Translations under genes and position numbers: made by a program
Assembly (NCBI GenBank): GCA_016718655.1
Contig: JADKCV010000001.1
Coordinates: 62,001 to 126,000, forward strand
Direction: 5' to 3'
DNA length: 64,000 nt
DNA from: Flavobacteriales bacterium
Lineage (GTDB): Bacteria > Bacteroidota > Bacteroidia > Flavobacteriales_F > PHOS-HE28
Shown here: one piece after another, positions 42,645-53,641 of the stretch
How positions within the stretch are numbered: position 1 is the first letter of the stretch
How the letters are laid out: every line of letters begins with the position of its first letter
The notes under the pieces: model-generated
What the model saw: only the letters and a program-made list of their open reading frames with translations
Databases searched by the model: none
Told to the model about the DNA's origin: nothing

Positions 42645-44405
42645 ATGAAACAGTCCCTCCTTCGCACGGTCCTCCGAAAGGAGATGGTCGGATTGGCCCG
42701 CGTCACGGTGCTGGTGTTGACCGCATTCCTGTTCCTGCTTGAATTCGGATACCGCGCCGACGCAGCTACCGGACTGTTGCTTGACCAACTGAGCTATGGC
42801 CTCGTCCTCGGTGCGGTAATGGTCGCGCTGGGAAGTGGTTTGCGCGCCAAACTGCGCGACGAGCCCGTGCGCAATGCCGAGTTCATCTGGTTCGTGCTGG
42901 GGATCGGGTTGCTCCTGTTACGCCCGTTGGACATGGAGTTCTGGCCCAAGGCACAACATTGGCCGCACCTGCTCTACCTCCTCGGGTTCTTCTTCATTGA
43001 GCTTTCCAGGCTGGAACTGGGTCGTAACAGTACGCTCTTCAATCCTGCGTTGCTCTTCACGGTCAGCTTCGTAATGCTCATCGCGATCGGGGCTGCGTTG
43101 TTCTTGTTACCCAACACGGGAACACGACCGATCACGTTGGTGGAGGCCTTGTTCACCAGTACCAGCGCTGTTTGCGTCACGGGCTTGAGCGTTATCGATG
43201 TGGGCAAGGACCTCACACTGCTCGGCCAATGGGTCCTGCTCCTGTTGATCCAACTCGGGGGCCTTGGAGTGATGACCTTCACCAGCTTCTTCGCTTTCTT
43301 CTTCAAGGGTCGTACAAGCCTGGAGGAACAACTTCGCATCAGGGACATCGCCAATACTTCCCTGGTGAACGCCAGATCATTCATCGTACAGGTCATCCTG
43401 TTCACCTTGGCCGTGGAACTCGTCGGCGCTGCATTGATCTACTACGTGGTGCCTCCCGACGCCTTCCCCTCGATCGGCGACCGGATGTTCTTCGCCGTGT
43501 TCCATTCCATCTCAGCCTTCAACAATGCCGGCTTCTCCACCCAAAGCTTGGGCATGTATGAGCTACCCTTCCGCTTCAACTATTCGTTGATGTGGATCCT
43601 GTCCCTGCTGTTCATCTTCGGTGGCCTGGGCTTTGGCATCATATTCAACTTCAGCCGGTACGTGCGGCTTTGGGTCAGCGGTCGTATCCGCAGGTTGTTG
43701 ACCGGTATCCCATGTGAGCGCCATCCCCGATTGGTGAACCTGAGCACCCGGTTGGTCCTGAAGGTGACGGCACTCCTTATCGTTGTGGGTACGGTGGCTG
43801 TGATGGTATTCGAATGGAACGGAGTGCTGGCGGAACATTCCTCCTGGTGGGGGCGCTTCAGCACAGCGTTCTTCACAGGGGTCACTCCACGTACCGCGGG
43901 TTTCAATGTGGTGGACTATGGTTCACTGACCGTTCCAACGCTCATGGTCACCCTGTTGCTCATGTACATCGGAGCGTCCCCTGGTTCCACCGGTGGTGGT
44001 ATCAAGACCACCACGTTCGCAGTGGCCACCCTGAACATCTTCGCCACTGCACGGGGACGAAGGCGCATCGAGTTCAGCGGTCGAGAGATCAGCAACCTGA
44101 GCATCCGCAGGGCCTTCGCAGCCATCGTACTGTCCCTGGTATTCCTTGGCTTGTCCATCACCACGATCGCCTCCTTGGAGAAAGGGGTGGGTCTGATGCC
44201 GATCGCCTTCGAATGCTTCAGTGCGTTCAGTACGGTTGGCCTTAGCATGAACCTGACCGGCCAACTGGGTGATCCGGCGCGGATCGCGCTGGTACTCGTC
44301 ATGTTCGTGGGTAGGGTGAGTGCGCTCACCCTACTGGTAGGCGTTCTGCGCCAGGTGAACGTAAGCCCTTATCGTTATCCCAAGGAGGACATCCTCATCA
44401 ACTGA
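42645..44405 (+). CDS. trkH: TrkH/KtrB-type potassium transporter
   Basis: 586 residues. After an N-terminal extension with about three extra helices (residues 1-120), the four pore-loop repeats follow in order: AVCVTGLSVID, AFNNAGFSTQS, TPRTAGFNVVD and FSTVGLSMNLT. Each carries the Gly of the K+ filter. The extension is longer than in typical TrkH (about 480) but common in Bacteroidota. The RCK gene trkA follows after 6 bases, forming the K+ uptake system. Start at 42645 (MKQSLLRTVLRKEM) after its promoter. Confidence 0.95.
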   Translation: MKQSLLRTVLRKEMVGLARVTVLVLTAFLFLLEFGYRADAATGLLLDQLSYGLVLGAVMVALGSGLRAKLRDEPVRNAEFIWFVLGIGLLLLRPLDMEFWPKAQHWPHLLYLLGFFFIELSRLELGRNSTLFNPALLFTVSFVMLIAIGAALFLLPNTGTRPITLVEALFTSTSAVCVTGLSVIDVGKDLTLLGQWVLLLLIQLGGLGVMTFTSFFAFFFKGRTSLEEQLRIRDIANTSLVNARSFIVQVILFTLAVELVGAALIYYVVPPDAFPSIGDRMFFAVFHSISAFNNAGFSTQSLGMYELPFRFNYSLMWILSLLFIFGGLGFGIIFNFSRYVRLWVSGRIRRLLTGIPCERHPRLVNLSTRLVLKVTALLIVVGTVAVMVFEWNGVLAEHSSWWGRFSTAFFTGVTPRTAGFNVVDYGSLTVPTLMVTLLLMYIGASPGSTGGGIKTTTFAVATLNIFATARGRRRIEFSGREISNLSIRRAFAAIVLSLVFLGLSITTIASLEKGVGLMPIAFECFSAFSTVGLSMNLTGQLGDPARIALVLVMFVGRVSALTLLVGVLRQVNVSPYRYPKEDILIN

Positions 44406-44411
44406 ACAGCC

Positions 44412-45101
44412 ATGAAGATCGCGGTATTCGGACTCGGCAACTTCGGCAAGCACCTGGCCATCAAGCTCACCCAGATGGGTCACGAGGTGATCGCCATCGA
44501 CCATGACATGGAGAAGGTGGATGCCATCAAGCAGGAGGTGAGCTACGCCGTTTGCTTGGAGAGCAATGATCCGCAGGCTGTGGGCACACTGCCCTTGAGC
44601 GAGGTGGACACCGCTGTGGTGGCCATCGGAGAGAACGAGGGTGCCAACATCATGACCACAGCGCTACTGGTCAACCTGAAGGTGAAACGGGTGATCAGTC
44701 GGGCCATCAATCCGCTGCACGAGATGGTGCTCAACTCCATGGGTGTCACGGATATCGTTCACCCTGAGGAAAAGGCGGCCGAGGGATTGGCACGCAAACT
44801 CAACCTGCGTCGACTCGTCGACCAATTCGAGCTGCCGGGGGGCTTCATCATCGCAGAGATCGTGGTGCCCGACAAGTTCGTTGGCAAGCCATTGAGCCAG
44901 ATCATCGAACTCACCAAGCGTCAGCTAGGTCTGGTGACGGTATTGCGCAAGGAAAGCGAAAAGAGTTTCATAGGACGCAAGACCATCAAGCTCGGTGCAC
45001 TGGGGGTGATGGACCCGGACTTCGTACCGGAGAAGGGCGACATCCTCGTCCTGTTCGGCACCAAGGATGAAGTGACCCGCTTCACAGGGGAGACCAGCTG
45101 A
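44412..45101 (+). CDS. trkA: TrkA/KtrA RCK regulator of potassium uptake
   Basis: 229 residues. An N-terminal Rossmann RCK_N domain (KIAVFGLGNFGKHLAIKLTQ with GxGxxG, then acidic IAIDHDMEKVD) and a C-terminal RCK_C domain (AEIVVPDKFVGKPLSQIIEL). It gates the TrkH channel in response to nucleotides. One RCK_N copy, so KtrA-like rather than the double TrkA of E. coli. Coupled to trkH. Confidence 0.95.
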   Translation: MKIAVFGLGNFGKHLAIKLTQMGHEVIAIDHDMEKVDAIKQEVSYAVCLESNDPQAVGTLPLSEVDTAVVAIGENEGANIMTTALLVNLKVKRVISRAINPLHEMVLNSMGVTDIVHPEEKAAEGLARKLNLRRLVDQFELPGGFIIAEIVVPDKFVGKPLSQIIELTKRQLGLVTVLRKESEKSFIGRKTIKLGALGVMDPDFVPEKGDILVLFGTKDEVTRFTGETS

Positions 45102-45127
45102 GGCCCGTCAGCCCACCCCCCTACCGG

Positions 45128-45517
45128 ATGAGCCATCTTTGGAGCATGCCGGGAACACGGGACATAGCGACACCGCAGGACGTTCGTACGTTGATCGAAG
45201 CGTTCTATGCGCGGGCACGCCCCGATGCGCTCATCGGCCATTTCTTCACCACCCTGGACTGGGACCACCACATCCCCTTGATCGCCTCGTTCTGGGAGAT
45301 GGTGCTTTTCGGCGACCGGCACTACCAGGGCGATCCGATGACGGCCCATGTGCACCTGCACCAGCGCATCCCCATGGAACCCGATCACTTCGAACGCTGG
45401 CTGAGCCTCTTCGACCACACCGTGGACAGCTTGTTCACGGGCCCCAAGGCAGACGAGGCCAAGCAGCGGGCACGCACCATTGCGGGTGTCATGGCGCACC
45501 GGGTCACCGGTCGTTGA
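45128..45517 (+). CDS. Group III truncated hemoglobin
   Basis: 129 residues from the ATG at 45128 (123 if the ATG at 45146 is used). Class 3 trHb features: FYARARPDALIGHFFTTLDW, HIPLIASFWEMVLFGDRHYQ, a DPMTAHVHLHQ segment and MEPDHFERWLSLFDHTVDS, whose His is the proximal ligand. Group III globins are linked to oxygen/NO or peroxide chemistry, with unknown roles in Bacteroidota. A CATCTTTG near-box lies directly upstream of the 45146 ATG. Confidence 0.88.
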   Translation: MSHLWSMPGTRDIATPQDVRTLIEAFYARARPDALIGHFFTTLDWDHHIPLIASFWEMVLFGDRHYQGDPMTAHVHLHQRIPMEPDHFERWLSLFDHTVDSLFTGPKADEAKQRARTIAGVMAHRVTGR

Positions 45518-45518
45518 A

Positions 45519-46508
45519 CTAACGCTTGGGCTTCCTTAGCACGATCCGCTGTCCCTCCTGCAGTCGGGCATTCTCGGGCAGGTCGTTGTACTGGGCCAAC
45601 TTGGCCAGCTTCACGCCGTACTGCTGGCTCACGCCCCAGAGGGACTCCCCTTCCTTCGCCGTGTGGGTGGCAGCGGTCTTCGATGCATTGCGCTTGGGCT
45701 GGATGTACACCCGTTGCCCTTCCGCCAGTGCGGCCTCCTTGTCCATGTCGTTCCAGCGCGCCAGCATGCCATGGGTCATCTCCAGTTCCTCGGCCAGTTT
45801 GCGGTAGGTATCGCCCTGCTTGGCACGCACGAACTTGATGCGCCCCTCGAAGCGCTCGATGGCACGGCTGGCTCCGATGGTGATGACATCTCCTCCTGAG
45901 CCTCGGTTATTGCGACCCGTGCGCGGCGCCGGAGCCGGTTTGGGGGCGGCCTCCTTCGGTCTGTAGCTCACATCGACACCGCGATCGAGGTCGCTCAGGC
46001 GATAGCGTTCGATCAGGGCGATGAGTTTTTGGGGATAAGCGGGGTCGGTGGCGTAACCAGCTTTCTTCAAGCCCTTGGCCCAGCCTTCGTAGTCGGTGGG
46101 TTTCAGCTCGAACAGTGACGCATAGCGCGGCTTCTGGAGGAACTTGGCGTGGTCCTCATAGCTCTGGGCAGCGTCCTTGTACTTGCGGAAACAATCGTTC
46201 TTCTTATCGTCGTCGTGGTAGCTCTTGCCTCCGGTCCAATCGGGCGTACACTTGATGCCGAAGTGATTATTGGCCTCCCGGGCCAGTAGGCTGTTTCCGT
46301 TGCCACTCTCCAAGAGACCCTGGGCCAGCGTGATGGAGGCCGGGATCCCGTGCTCCTTCATCTTGCGCACGGCCACCTCCTTCCATTGCTGGATGTATTG
46401 CTCAGCGGTCAGACGGTCCCCCTCGGGTTGTCCGGGAGCCGGCGCGGCAGCGCACAGCAGCAGGATAGCCAGCCCAAGGGAAGCGCGAAGCGGGTTGACG
46501 GGTTGCAT
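45519..46508 (-). CDS. Glucosaminidase with two LysM repeats
   Basis: 329 residues. Signal peptide (ASLGLAILLLCAAAPAPGQ), an N-acetylglucosaminidase-type domain (about 30-185; SITLAQGLLESGNGNS holds the catalytic Glu and NNHFGIKC is the family core), a Pro-rich linker and two C-terminal LysM modules (KFVRAKQGDTYRKLAEEL, THTAKEGESLWGVSQQYG). It cleaves peptidoglycan in growth, division or gliding-related wall turnover. Start at 46508, with -7 box 46526-46533. Confidence 0.92.
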   Translation of the reverse strand: MQPVNPLRASLGLAILLLCAAAPAPGQPEGDRLTAEQYIQQWKEVAVRKMKEHGIPASITLAQGLLESGNGNSLLAREANNHFGIKCTPDWTGGKSYHDDDKKNDCFRKYKDAAQSYEDHAKFLQKPRYASLFELKPTDYEGWAKGLKKAGYATDPAYPQKLIALIERYRLSDLDRGVDVSYRPKEAAPKPAPAPRTGRNNRGSGGDVITIGASRAIERFEGRIKFVRAKQGDTYRKLAEELEMTHGMLARWNDMDKEAALAEGQRVYIQPKRNASKTAATHTAKEGESLWGVSQQYGVKLAKLAQYNDLPENARLQEGQRIVLRKPKR

Positions 46509-46525
46509 AGCAGGCTGTGGAAAGG

Positions 46526-46533
46526 CGAAACTA
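46526..46533 (-). promoter_or_regulatory. -7 promoter box TAGTTTCG of the LysM gene
   Basis: On the minus strand TAnnTTCG, ending 17 bases before the LysM ATG. Supports the start at 46508 rather than 46646. Confidence 0.55.
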
Positions 46534-46706
46534 GACCGGTACAGGGGTGACGTATGGAGCATTCCGACCCTGACCATGCACAATGCCATGTGGAAATAAC
46601 GTGCCGGAACCGGGCCATTGCATGTGGAAGTCGGGACCTTTGTCATGAACAGGCGAACCTTCCGAGCGAAGCGGTGTTCTCCCGTTCAAGCAGGTTGGAA
46701 CGAACG

Positions 46707-46901
46707 ATGGATAGCAACGAACAGCGGGAACGGTCGGAGCGCTTGCAGCGCTTGGGTCTCGAAGCTGACGACTACTATTACTCGGAGGAGGGCTACCTGG
46801 TCTTCACCGAACGCTACCACCTGAAAAGGGGGTATTGCTGCCAGAGCGGTTGCCGTCACTGCCCGTTCGGATTCAACGACAAGAGGGGCAACCTGGGCTG
46901 A
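46707..46901 (+). CDS. DUF5522 small Cys-rich protein
   Basis: 64 residues. GYLVFTERYHLKRGYCCQSG with CRHCPFGF (Cys44, 45, 49, 52) is the DUF5522 motif, found across Bacteroidota; metal binding is likely, function unknown. I chose MDSNEQRERSER at 46707. Its stop TGA (46899-46901) shares its last base with the start of the duplicated block that precedes the T9SS gene. Confidence 0.8.
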   Translation: MDSNEQRERSERLQRLGLEADDYYYSEEGYLVFTERYHLKRGYCCQSGCRHCPFGFNDKRGNLG

Positions 46902-47534
46902 GGCAGCGTTCCGGCGGGTTCCCCTATCTTCAGGGTACCGAAGGCCATGCGGTCCCTATCCACCCTCCTCCTGCTCACGATCACCTCGCTCGGTTTCGGG
47001 CAGGATTGGGCGCTGATCAACCCGGCGTACCGCTACAACTACAGCGATGATGGGACGGACACCATCAGCAATCAGATCCGCGTGATGGAGGTGGATACGT
47101 TGGGGGTGGATAGTGTCCTGTACACCCTGAACCGCATTGCCTTCATGTGCGACACCTGCCCGGCATCCTTGGGTGGTCTTTGCGACGGCTGCTTCATGTG
47201 GGTGGACCAGCCGCAATTCCTGCGCGGGAGCGCATTACACACGCCCGGCCGTTGGACCTTGACGGACCCCGACACATTGGTGCTCCTCGTACCTCCGGTG
47301 CTGGGCCAGAACTGGGTGGCCGATCCTACTGGAACCGTCACCGCCACCGTTGTCGCCTTGGAGGAGGACATCTATTTGGGAGAGTTGGACAGCATCGCCA
47401 CCATTACCACCAGTGCCGGGGATACACTGGTCCTCTCGCGCTCCTTTGGGCTGGTTCGGATGGTACGAAGTGATGGCACCATCTACGCAGGAATTGGGGT
47501 TGAGGGGCCGGAGTTGGGTGAACTATTCCCGGAT
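46901..47534 (+). repeat. Tandem duplicated block, copy 1 (5' part)
   Basis: 634 bases, aligned without a gap to 48527-49160; I counted 38 differences (about 94% identity). It covers the upstream TATCTTCA box and the first 196 codons of the T9SS gene. The match ends abruptly at GGAT. Confidence 0.9.
46925..46932 (+). promoter_or_regulatory. -7-like box TATCTTCA before T9SS gene A
   Basis: TATCTTCA ends 14 bases before the ATG; the same box at 48551-48558 precedes gene B at the same distance. A conserved element within the duplicated block. Confidence 0.4.
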
Positions 47535-48419
47535 ATCACGGATTGGTTCAACTATCAACCAGGTGATGTACTCGAGTACCTCCACTTCTTGAATGGACCG
47601 AACAATGGTGGTACATACACACTATATTTTTGGAAAACCAAGGACATTTTCGAGGAACGCATAGATGGCGAAAGTGGATACACGATCACGTCAACCCGGG
47701 GTCATGTCTCCCCCGGTAATCCTAGCTGGGAAGCTCTGCCTCCGCAAACGATCATACATACACTCGAAAATGGAATTTGGAACACTCCTCTCAATCAATT
47801 TTTTGAACATATCGATTTGGATCTATATCCCTCCAGAATTAGCGAATTACAAAATACGGGAACTTACTTCATTCCTCGTCTAATGAGGGATAACGATGGC
47901 CTACTCATCTTAACCACGGACAGCATAGATCATCCTATCGGTGCTCTAAACGCCATTTCATATCCTAGCCAGAACATCAGCGAACTTTGGCCACTGAATG
48001 GGGAAAGAGAACTTTTAAGGTGCAAAGAGAACATTGGCATCATCCTTCAGGGCCACACAAGCAACTTTGAGTTTTCTTATAGTTCCGAACTTATCGGTGC
48101 CGTTATCCAAGGAGATACAATTGGCACATTGACGCCGGATGAAGTGTACTTCAACACACTTTCCGTCAGCACCTATTCAGTCCAACGGTCGTTCCGCATA
48201 TTGAACACCTTGTGCGACACCGAACTGATGGTCATTACCGACCCAGATGTTCAGTTGGAATGGACCATCATCGACCTCAATGGCCGACGGGTAAGCACCG
48301 GAATGCTTGCGCATACATTCAACCAAGTGGAAGTGGGCTCGCTAGCTACCGGCACCTATGTGTTCATGGCAAGCAGTGCGCAGGGCCAATGGTCGCAGCG
48401 CTTCGTGGTAGCCCGCTGA
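46947..48419 (+). CDS. T9SS-type secreted protein A, variable core
   Basis: 490 residues: signal peptide (MRSLSTLLLLTITSLGFGQ), a conserved N-terminal domain (residues 19-196; Cys-rich FMCDTCPASLGG and CDGCFMWVDQPQF), a core that matches its neighbour weakly, and a C-terminal T9SS sorting domain (EWTIIDLNGRRVS, GSLATGTYVFMASSAQGQ, then SQRFVVAR). It is exported through the Sec system and then across the outer membrane by type IX secretion. No enzyme family is recognised. GC falls to about 35% at 47761-47820. Paired in tandem with gene B. Confidence 0.8.
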   Translation: MRSLSTLLLLTITSLGFGQDWALINPAYRYNYSDDGTDTISNQIRVMEVDTLGVDSVLYTLNRIAFMCDTCPASLGGLCDGCFMWVDQPQFLRGSALHTPGRWTLTDPDTLVLLVPPVLGQNWVADPTGTVTATVVALEEDIYLGELDSIATITTSAGDTLVLSRSFGLVRMVRSDGTIYAGIGVEGPELGELFPDITDWFNYQPGDVLEYLHFLNGPNNGGTYTLYFWKTKDIFEERIDGESGYTITSTRGHVSPGNPSWEALPPQTIIHTLENGIWNTPLNQFFEHIDLDLYPSRISELQNTGTYFIPRLMRDNDGLLILTTDSIDHPIGALNAISYPSQNISELWPLNGERELLRCKENIGIILQGHTSNFEFSYSSELIGAVIQGDTIGTLTPDEVYFNTLSVSTYSVQRSFRILNTLCDTELMVITDPDVQLEWTIIDLNGRRVSTGMLAHTFNQVEVGSLATGTYVFMASSAQGQWSQRFVVAR

Positions 48420-48450
48420 ACCACCCGCCCTGCCGTGTGTTAAGAAGGGT
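48333..48450 (+). repeat. Tandem duplicated block, copy 1 (3' part)
   Basis: 118 bases, nearly identical to 49962-50079, covering the last 28 codons of the sorting domain, the stop and 31 bases after. Offset is 1,629 against 1,626 at the 5' part, so the unit is one 1.63-kb tandem duplication. Confidence 0.8.
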
Positions 48451-48526
48451 TTCCGGAGACCTGCTGTTCGGTGAACATCCTCCAACCATTCCAACGCGCG
48501 GTAAGCGACCAAGACAGTGCAAGCCC

Positions 48527-49160
48527 AGGCAGCGTTCCGGCGGGTTCCTCTATCTTCAGGGTACCGAACGCCATGCGGACCCTATCCACCCTCCTCCTCA
48601 TCACGATCACATTGCTCAGTTCTGGGCAGGATTGGGCGCTGATCAACCCGGCCTACCGCTACAACTACAGCGATGATGGGACGGACACCATCAGCAACCA
48701 GATCCGCGTGATGGAGGTGGATACGTTGGGGGTGGATAGTGTCCTGTACACCCTGAACCGCATTGCCTTCCTATGCGACAGCTGCCCGGCATCCTTGGGT
48801 GGTCTTTGTGACGGCTGCTTCATGTGGGTGGACCAGCCGCAGTTCCTGCGCGGCAGCGCATTGCACACGCCCGGCCTTTGGACCTTGATGGACCCCGACA
48901 CCTTGCTGCTCCTTGTACCTCCGGTGCTGGGCCAGAACTGGGCAGCCGATCCCACTGGAACCGTCACTGCCGCCGTTGTCGCCCTGGAGGAGGACAGCTA
49001 CCTGGGAGAGTTGGACAGCATCGCCACCATTGCCACCAGTGGCGGGGATACACTGGTCCTTTCGCGCTCCTATGGGCTGGTTCGGATGGTACGAAGTGAT
49101 GGCACCATCTACGCAGGAATTGGGGTTGAGGGGCCGGAGTTGGGGGAACTATTCCCGGAT
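48527..49160 (+). repeat. Tandem duplicated block, copy 2 (5' part)
   Basis: The partner of 46901-47534. The border is sharp: after GGAT at 49160 nucleotide identity collapses although the proteins keep weak similarity. Confidence 0.9.
48551..48558 (+). promoter_or_regulatory. -7-like box TATCTTCA before T9SS gene B
   Basis: Copy of the element at 46925-46932 in the duplicated block. Confidence 0.4.
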
Positions 49161-50048
49161 CCTATTGAATTTTTCCAGTATAACTCAGGAGACGTGCTCC
49201 AGTATCACCGGTATGGCATGTTAATGTACGGCAGTGATTGGCGGGAGTTTAATTATTACATAAAAACGATATACGGAGAACGCGTTGACAGTGACACCGG
49301 TTACACCATATCCTTCACTAGAGGCTATTACCAGCAGTGGTTTCTGTATCCAGAGGGGGTAACGGGCGTCACCGAATTCGGTACGCAATTCTTTCCAATG
49401 CAACCTGAATATCCGATGGACGTCATACTCGAAAGCTATCCTAAAGAATTACTTCAAATTTTAGACGAAAATGGCAACATTCAATACAGTTTCGCAGCGA
49501 ATAGAAATATGAACGATCAAGGGCTACATCAAATATCTTCCATTGAAGATTCCATTGAAGATTATCGGAGTTACAATACAATAAGCGAATATCCAACGAA
49601 TATGTATAATAATTTATACCCACTAATTGAACAAGGAATCTTCAACGAATACATAGAAGGCATTGGTTTGTATAAATGGGGATTTGAATCATATTTTGAA
49701 CCAAGAGACATATTGATACTATCCGGTTCGTGCGTCAATGGAGACACGATAGGGAGCTTAATACCTGACGCCTATTTCTTTGGGACTTTGGGTATGAACA
49801 ACACCGTGGCCGCTATACCCTACCACCTGATAAGCACCTTGTGCGACAAGGAACTCCTCATAAAATCCGACTCGGACGCTCGATCCGAATGGACCATCAT
49901 CGACCTCCATGGACGTCACTTAAAGCACGGGACGCTTAGACACTCGCTTTCCTCGGTGGATGTGGGCTCGCTGGCCACCGGCACCTATGTGTTCATGGCA
50001 AGCAGTGCGCAGGGCCAATGGTCGCAGCGTTTCGTGGTAGCCCGCTGA
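48573..50048 (+). CDS. T9SS-type secreted protein B, variable core
   Basis: 491 residues with the same plan as gene A: signal peptide, nearly identical N-terminal domain, divergent core, identical C-terminal VGSLATGTYVFMASSAQGQ tail. The core is AT-rich (49441-49500: 33% GC; 49561-49620: 27%), with weak homology to A (GDVLQYHRYG, then SDTGYTISFTRGY). A 12-base tandem repeat (49539-49562) encodes SIEDSIED. The T9SS tail predicts surface display or release. Start at 48573 matches gene A. Confidence 0.8.
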   Translation: MRTLSTLLLITITLLSSGQDWALINPAYRYNYSDDGTDTISNQIRVMEVDTLGVDSVLYTLNRIAFLCDSCPASLGGLCDGCFMWVDQPQFLRGSALHTPGLWTLMDPDTLLLLVPPVLGQNWAADPTGTVTAAVVALEEDSYLGELDSIATIATSGGDTLVLSRSYGLVRMVRSDGTIYAGIGVEGPELGELFPDPIEFFQYNSGDVLQYHRYGMLMYGSDWREFNYYIKTIYGERVDSDTGYTISFTRGYYQQWFLYPEGVTGVTEFGTQFFPMQPEYPMDVILESYPKELLQILDENGNIQYSFAANRNMNDQGLHQISSIEDSIEDYRSYNTISEYPTNMYNNLYPLIEQGIFNEYIEGIGLYKWGFESYFEPRDILILSGSCVNGDTIGSLIPDAYFFGTLGMNNTVAAIPYHLISTLCDKELLIKSDSDARSEWTIIDLHGRHLKHGTLRHSLSSVDVGSLATGTYVFMASSAQGQWSQRFVVAR

Positions 50049-50079
50049 ACCACCCGCCCTGCCGCGTGTTGAGCAGGGT
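49962..50079 (+). repeat. Tandem duplicated block, copy 2 (3' part)
   Basis: Partner of 48333-48450, including the shared sequence past the stop codon. Confidence 0.8.
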
Positions 50080-50092
50080 GCCCGAAGCCCCG

Positions 50093-50100
50093 TAGTTTTG
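50093..50100 (+). promoter_or_regulatory. -7 promoter box TAGTTTTG of hutU
   Basis: Exact TAnnTTTG, ending 16 bases before the hutU ATG. Confidence 0.6.
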
Positions 50101-50116
50101 GAGCACTACTAGCAGC

Positions 50117-52144
<2,028 letters not shown>

Positions 52145-52225
52145 TTCCGTTTCGAACCCAACCCCACGCCTCGATCAACCGTGTATGGAACTGAACCGAG
52201 ACCAAGAACCTACACAACACACACC

Positions 52226-53494
52226 ATGGATCAACTATTCCGCTCCGTTTCACTAACCACGGCCCTAGTGCTTGGCACGATGGTCTTTGCCCAGCCGATC
52301 CCGCCCTACGACATCACAGTGGCAGGATACATCTCCGGTTGCAACCCCTCCGGGACCAACTACGTGAACATCATCACCCAACAAGGTACCCAGCCCAGTG
52401 TGGACATCGACGTGCCCGTTGATGCGAACTGCGGCTTCTCGGTGACCTTGTCCATGGACTCCTACCAAGGGTGGTTCATGATCAGCACTCCCTGTAATGG
52501 AGCCATCCAATCTGCTACGGTCGCGTATGAGGTGAACGTATTGCAACCCGACAGCAACTACGTGTTCGTGGTTCTGAATTGCGGTGGCGGCACGATCGAT
52601 TGTGCAGGAGTACCCGGTGGTGCCTCACTTCCTGGCACGCCCTGCGACGACAACGATGGATGGACCATCCTGGATACGTGGACCGCGGGTTGTGAATGTG
52701 TTGGCTTGGATAGCATGTTCTACGACTGCCTCGGGATCGAAGGTGGTCCTAACACCTTCGGCACTCCTTGCGTCCAGCCTGCGACCGGCCTCAGCGGCTA
52801 TTGGAGCAACAACTGCGTATGTGTTGCCGATACAGCAACCACGGAGTGCAGCGCCAACTTCTGGGTGATGCAGGCATATACCTACGGCGACAGCGTCAAC
52901 AATCCCGGAGGAGGCACGGAACCCATCCCCAATGAAGTGTGGGTATGGAACCTCACCAGCGGAGGCCAGGCACCATACACCTACCTGTGGAGCTTCGGCG
53001 ATGGCACCAGTAGCACCGAAGGATACCCCACCCATTTCTACGCCAATGGTGGCCCCTACCAATTGTGCCTCACCATCGCGGACGCAGAAGGCTGCACGAG
53101 CACCTACTGCGACGAAGTGAGCATCGATGAGAACGGCATCTATACAGGCCTTATCGTGGACGGTCGACCCGGCATGTTGCGCAGTGGCTTCACCATCCGG
53201 GTGATCACCGAACTGCCGACCGGCGTGGACGAGCGTAACGTGGTGGAGGAAGTGGCCATGTGGCCCAACCCGGTGGAGGACATCATCGGACTGTCCTTCG
53301 CCAGCAGCCGAAGCGCCAACCTCATCCTGAGCATCATGGACCTCAACGGACGTGTGATCCGCACCTCCAACAATGCGGTGAGTGTGGGTAACAACCGCCA
53401 CAGCATCAGTGTGGCCGACCTGGAGGCCGGCATGTACCTGCTGATGATCAGCGATGGAACGCAGAGCACCAGCCGTCGCTTCGTGAAGAACTAG
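52226..53494 (+). CDS. Secreted PKD-domain protein with T9SS sorting domain
   Basis: 422 residues. Signal peptide (LTTALVLGTMVFAQ), an N-terminal beta domain (PPYDITVAGYISGCNPSG to PCNGAIQSATVAYEV), a Cys-rich linker, one PKD domain (YLWSFGDGTSSTEGYPTHF, YANGGPYQLCLTIADAEGC) and a C-terminal T9SS type A sorting domain (MWPNPVEDIIGLSF, LEAGMYLLMISDG). No enzymatic domain. The ATG at 52226 gives the signal peptide. Paralogous to the next gene. Confidence 0.85.
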   Translation: MDQLFRSVSLTTALVLGTMVFAQPIPPYDITVAGYISGCNPSGTNYVNIITQQGTQPSVDIDVPVDANCGFSVTLSMDSYQGWFMISTPCNGAIQSATVAYEVNVLQPDSNYVFVVLNCGGGTIDCAGVPGGASLPGTPCDDNDGWTILDTWTAGCECVGLDSMFYDCLGIEGGPNTFGTPCVQPATGLSGYWSNNCVCVADTATTECSANFWVMQAYTYGDSVNNPGGGTEPIPNEVWVWNLTSGGQAPYTYLWSFGDGTSSTEGYPTHFYANGGPYQLCLTIADAEGCTSTYCDEVSIDENGIYTGLIVDGRPGMLRSGFTIRVITELPTGVDERNVVEEVAMWPNPVEDIIGLSFASSRSANLILSIMDLNGRVIRTSNNAVSVGNNRHSISVADLEAGMYLLMISDGTQSTSRRFVKN

Positions 53495-53513
53495 GCCTTG
53501 GATCACCCTGTAA

Positions 53514-53541
53514 CGAACCCTGCGGAATACCGCAGGGTTCG
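53514..53541 (+). terminator. Terminator after PKD protein 1
   Basis: 12-bp perfect stem (53514-53525 with 53530-53541), 4-base loop, 19 bases after the stop codon. No long T-run follows. Confidence 0.7.
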
Positions 53542-53561
53542 CTGCTTTCCGGGCAACCCGA

Positions 53562-53569
53562 TAAATTTG
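53562..53569 (+). promoter_or_regulatory. -7 promoter box TAAATTTG of PKD protein 2
   Basis: Exact TAnnTTTG, 72 bases before the ATG at 53642, with a TTCG 20 bases further up as a possible -33 box. Confidence 0.55.
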
Positions 53570-53641
53570 AGGGAGTACCCAACCCGGCCGATCGGGTTCG
53601 CGTGTATGCTAGTGGAGGACTCATCCCTCATCGAACGACCC

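Noticed and set aside
49539..49562. Two tandem 12-base repeats as a CRISPR or phase-variation tract
   Set aside because: Only two units, in frame, 24 bases; no array and no slippage signature.
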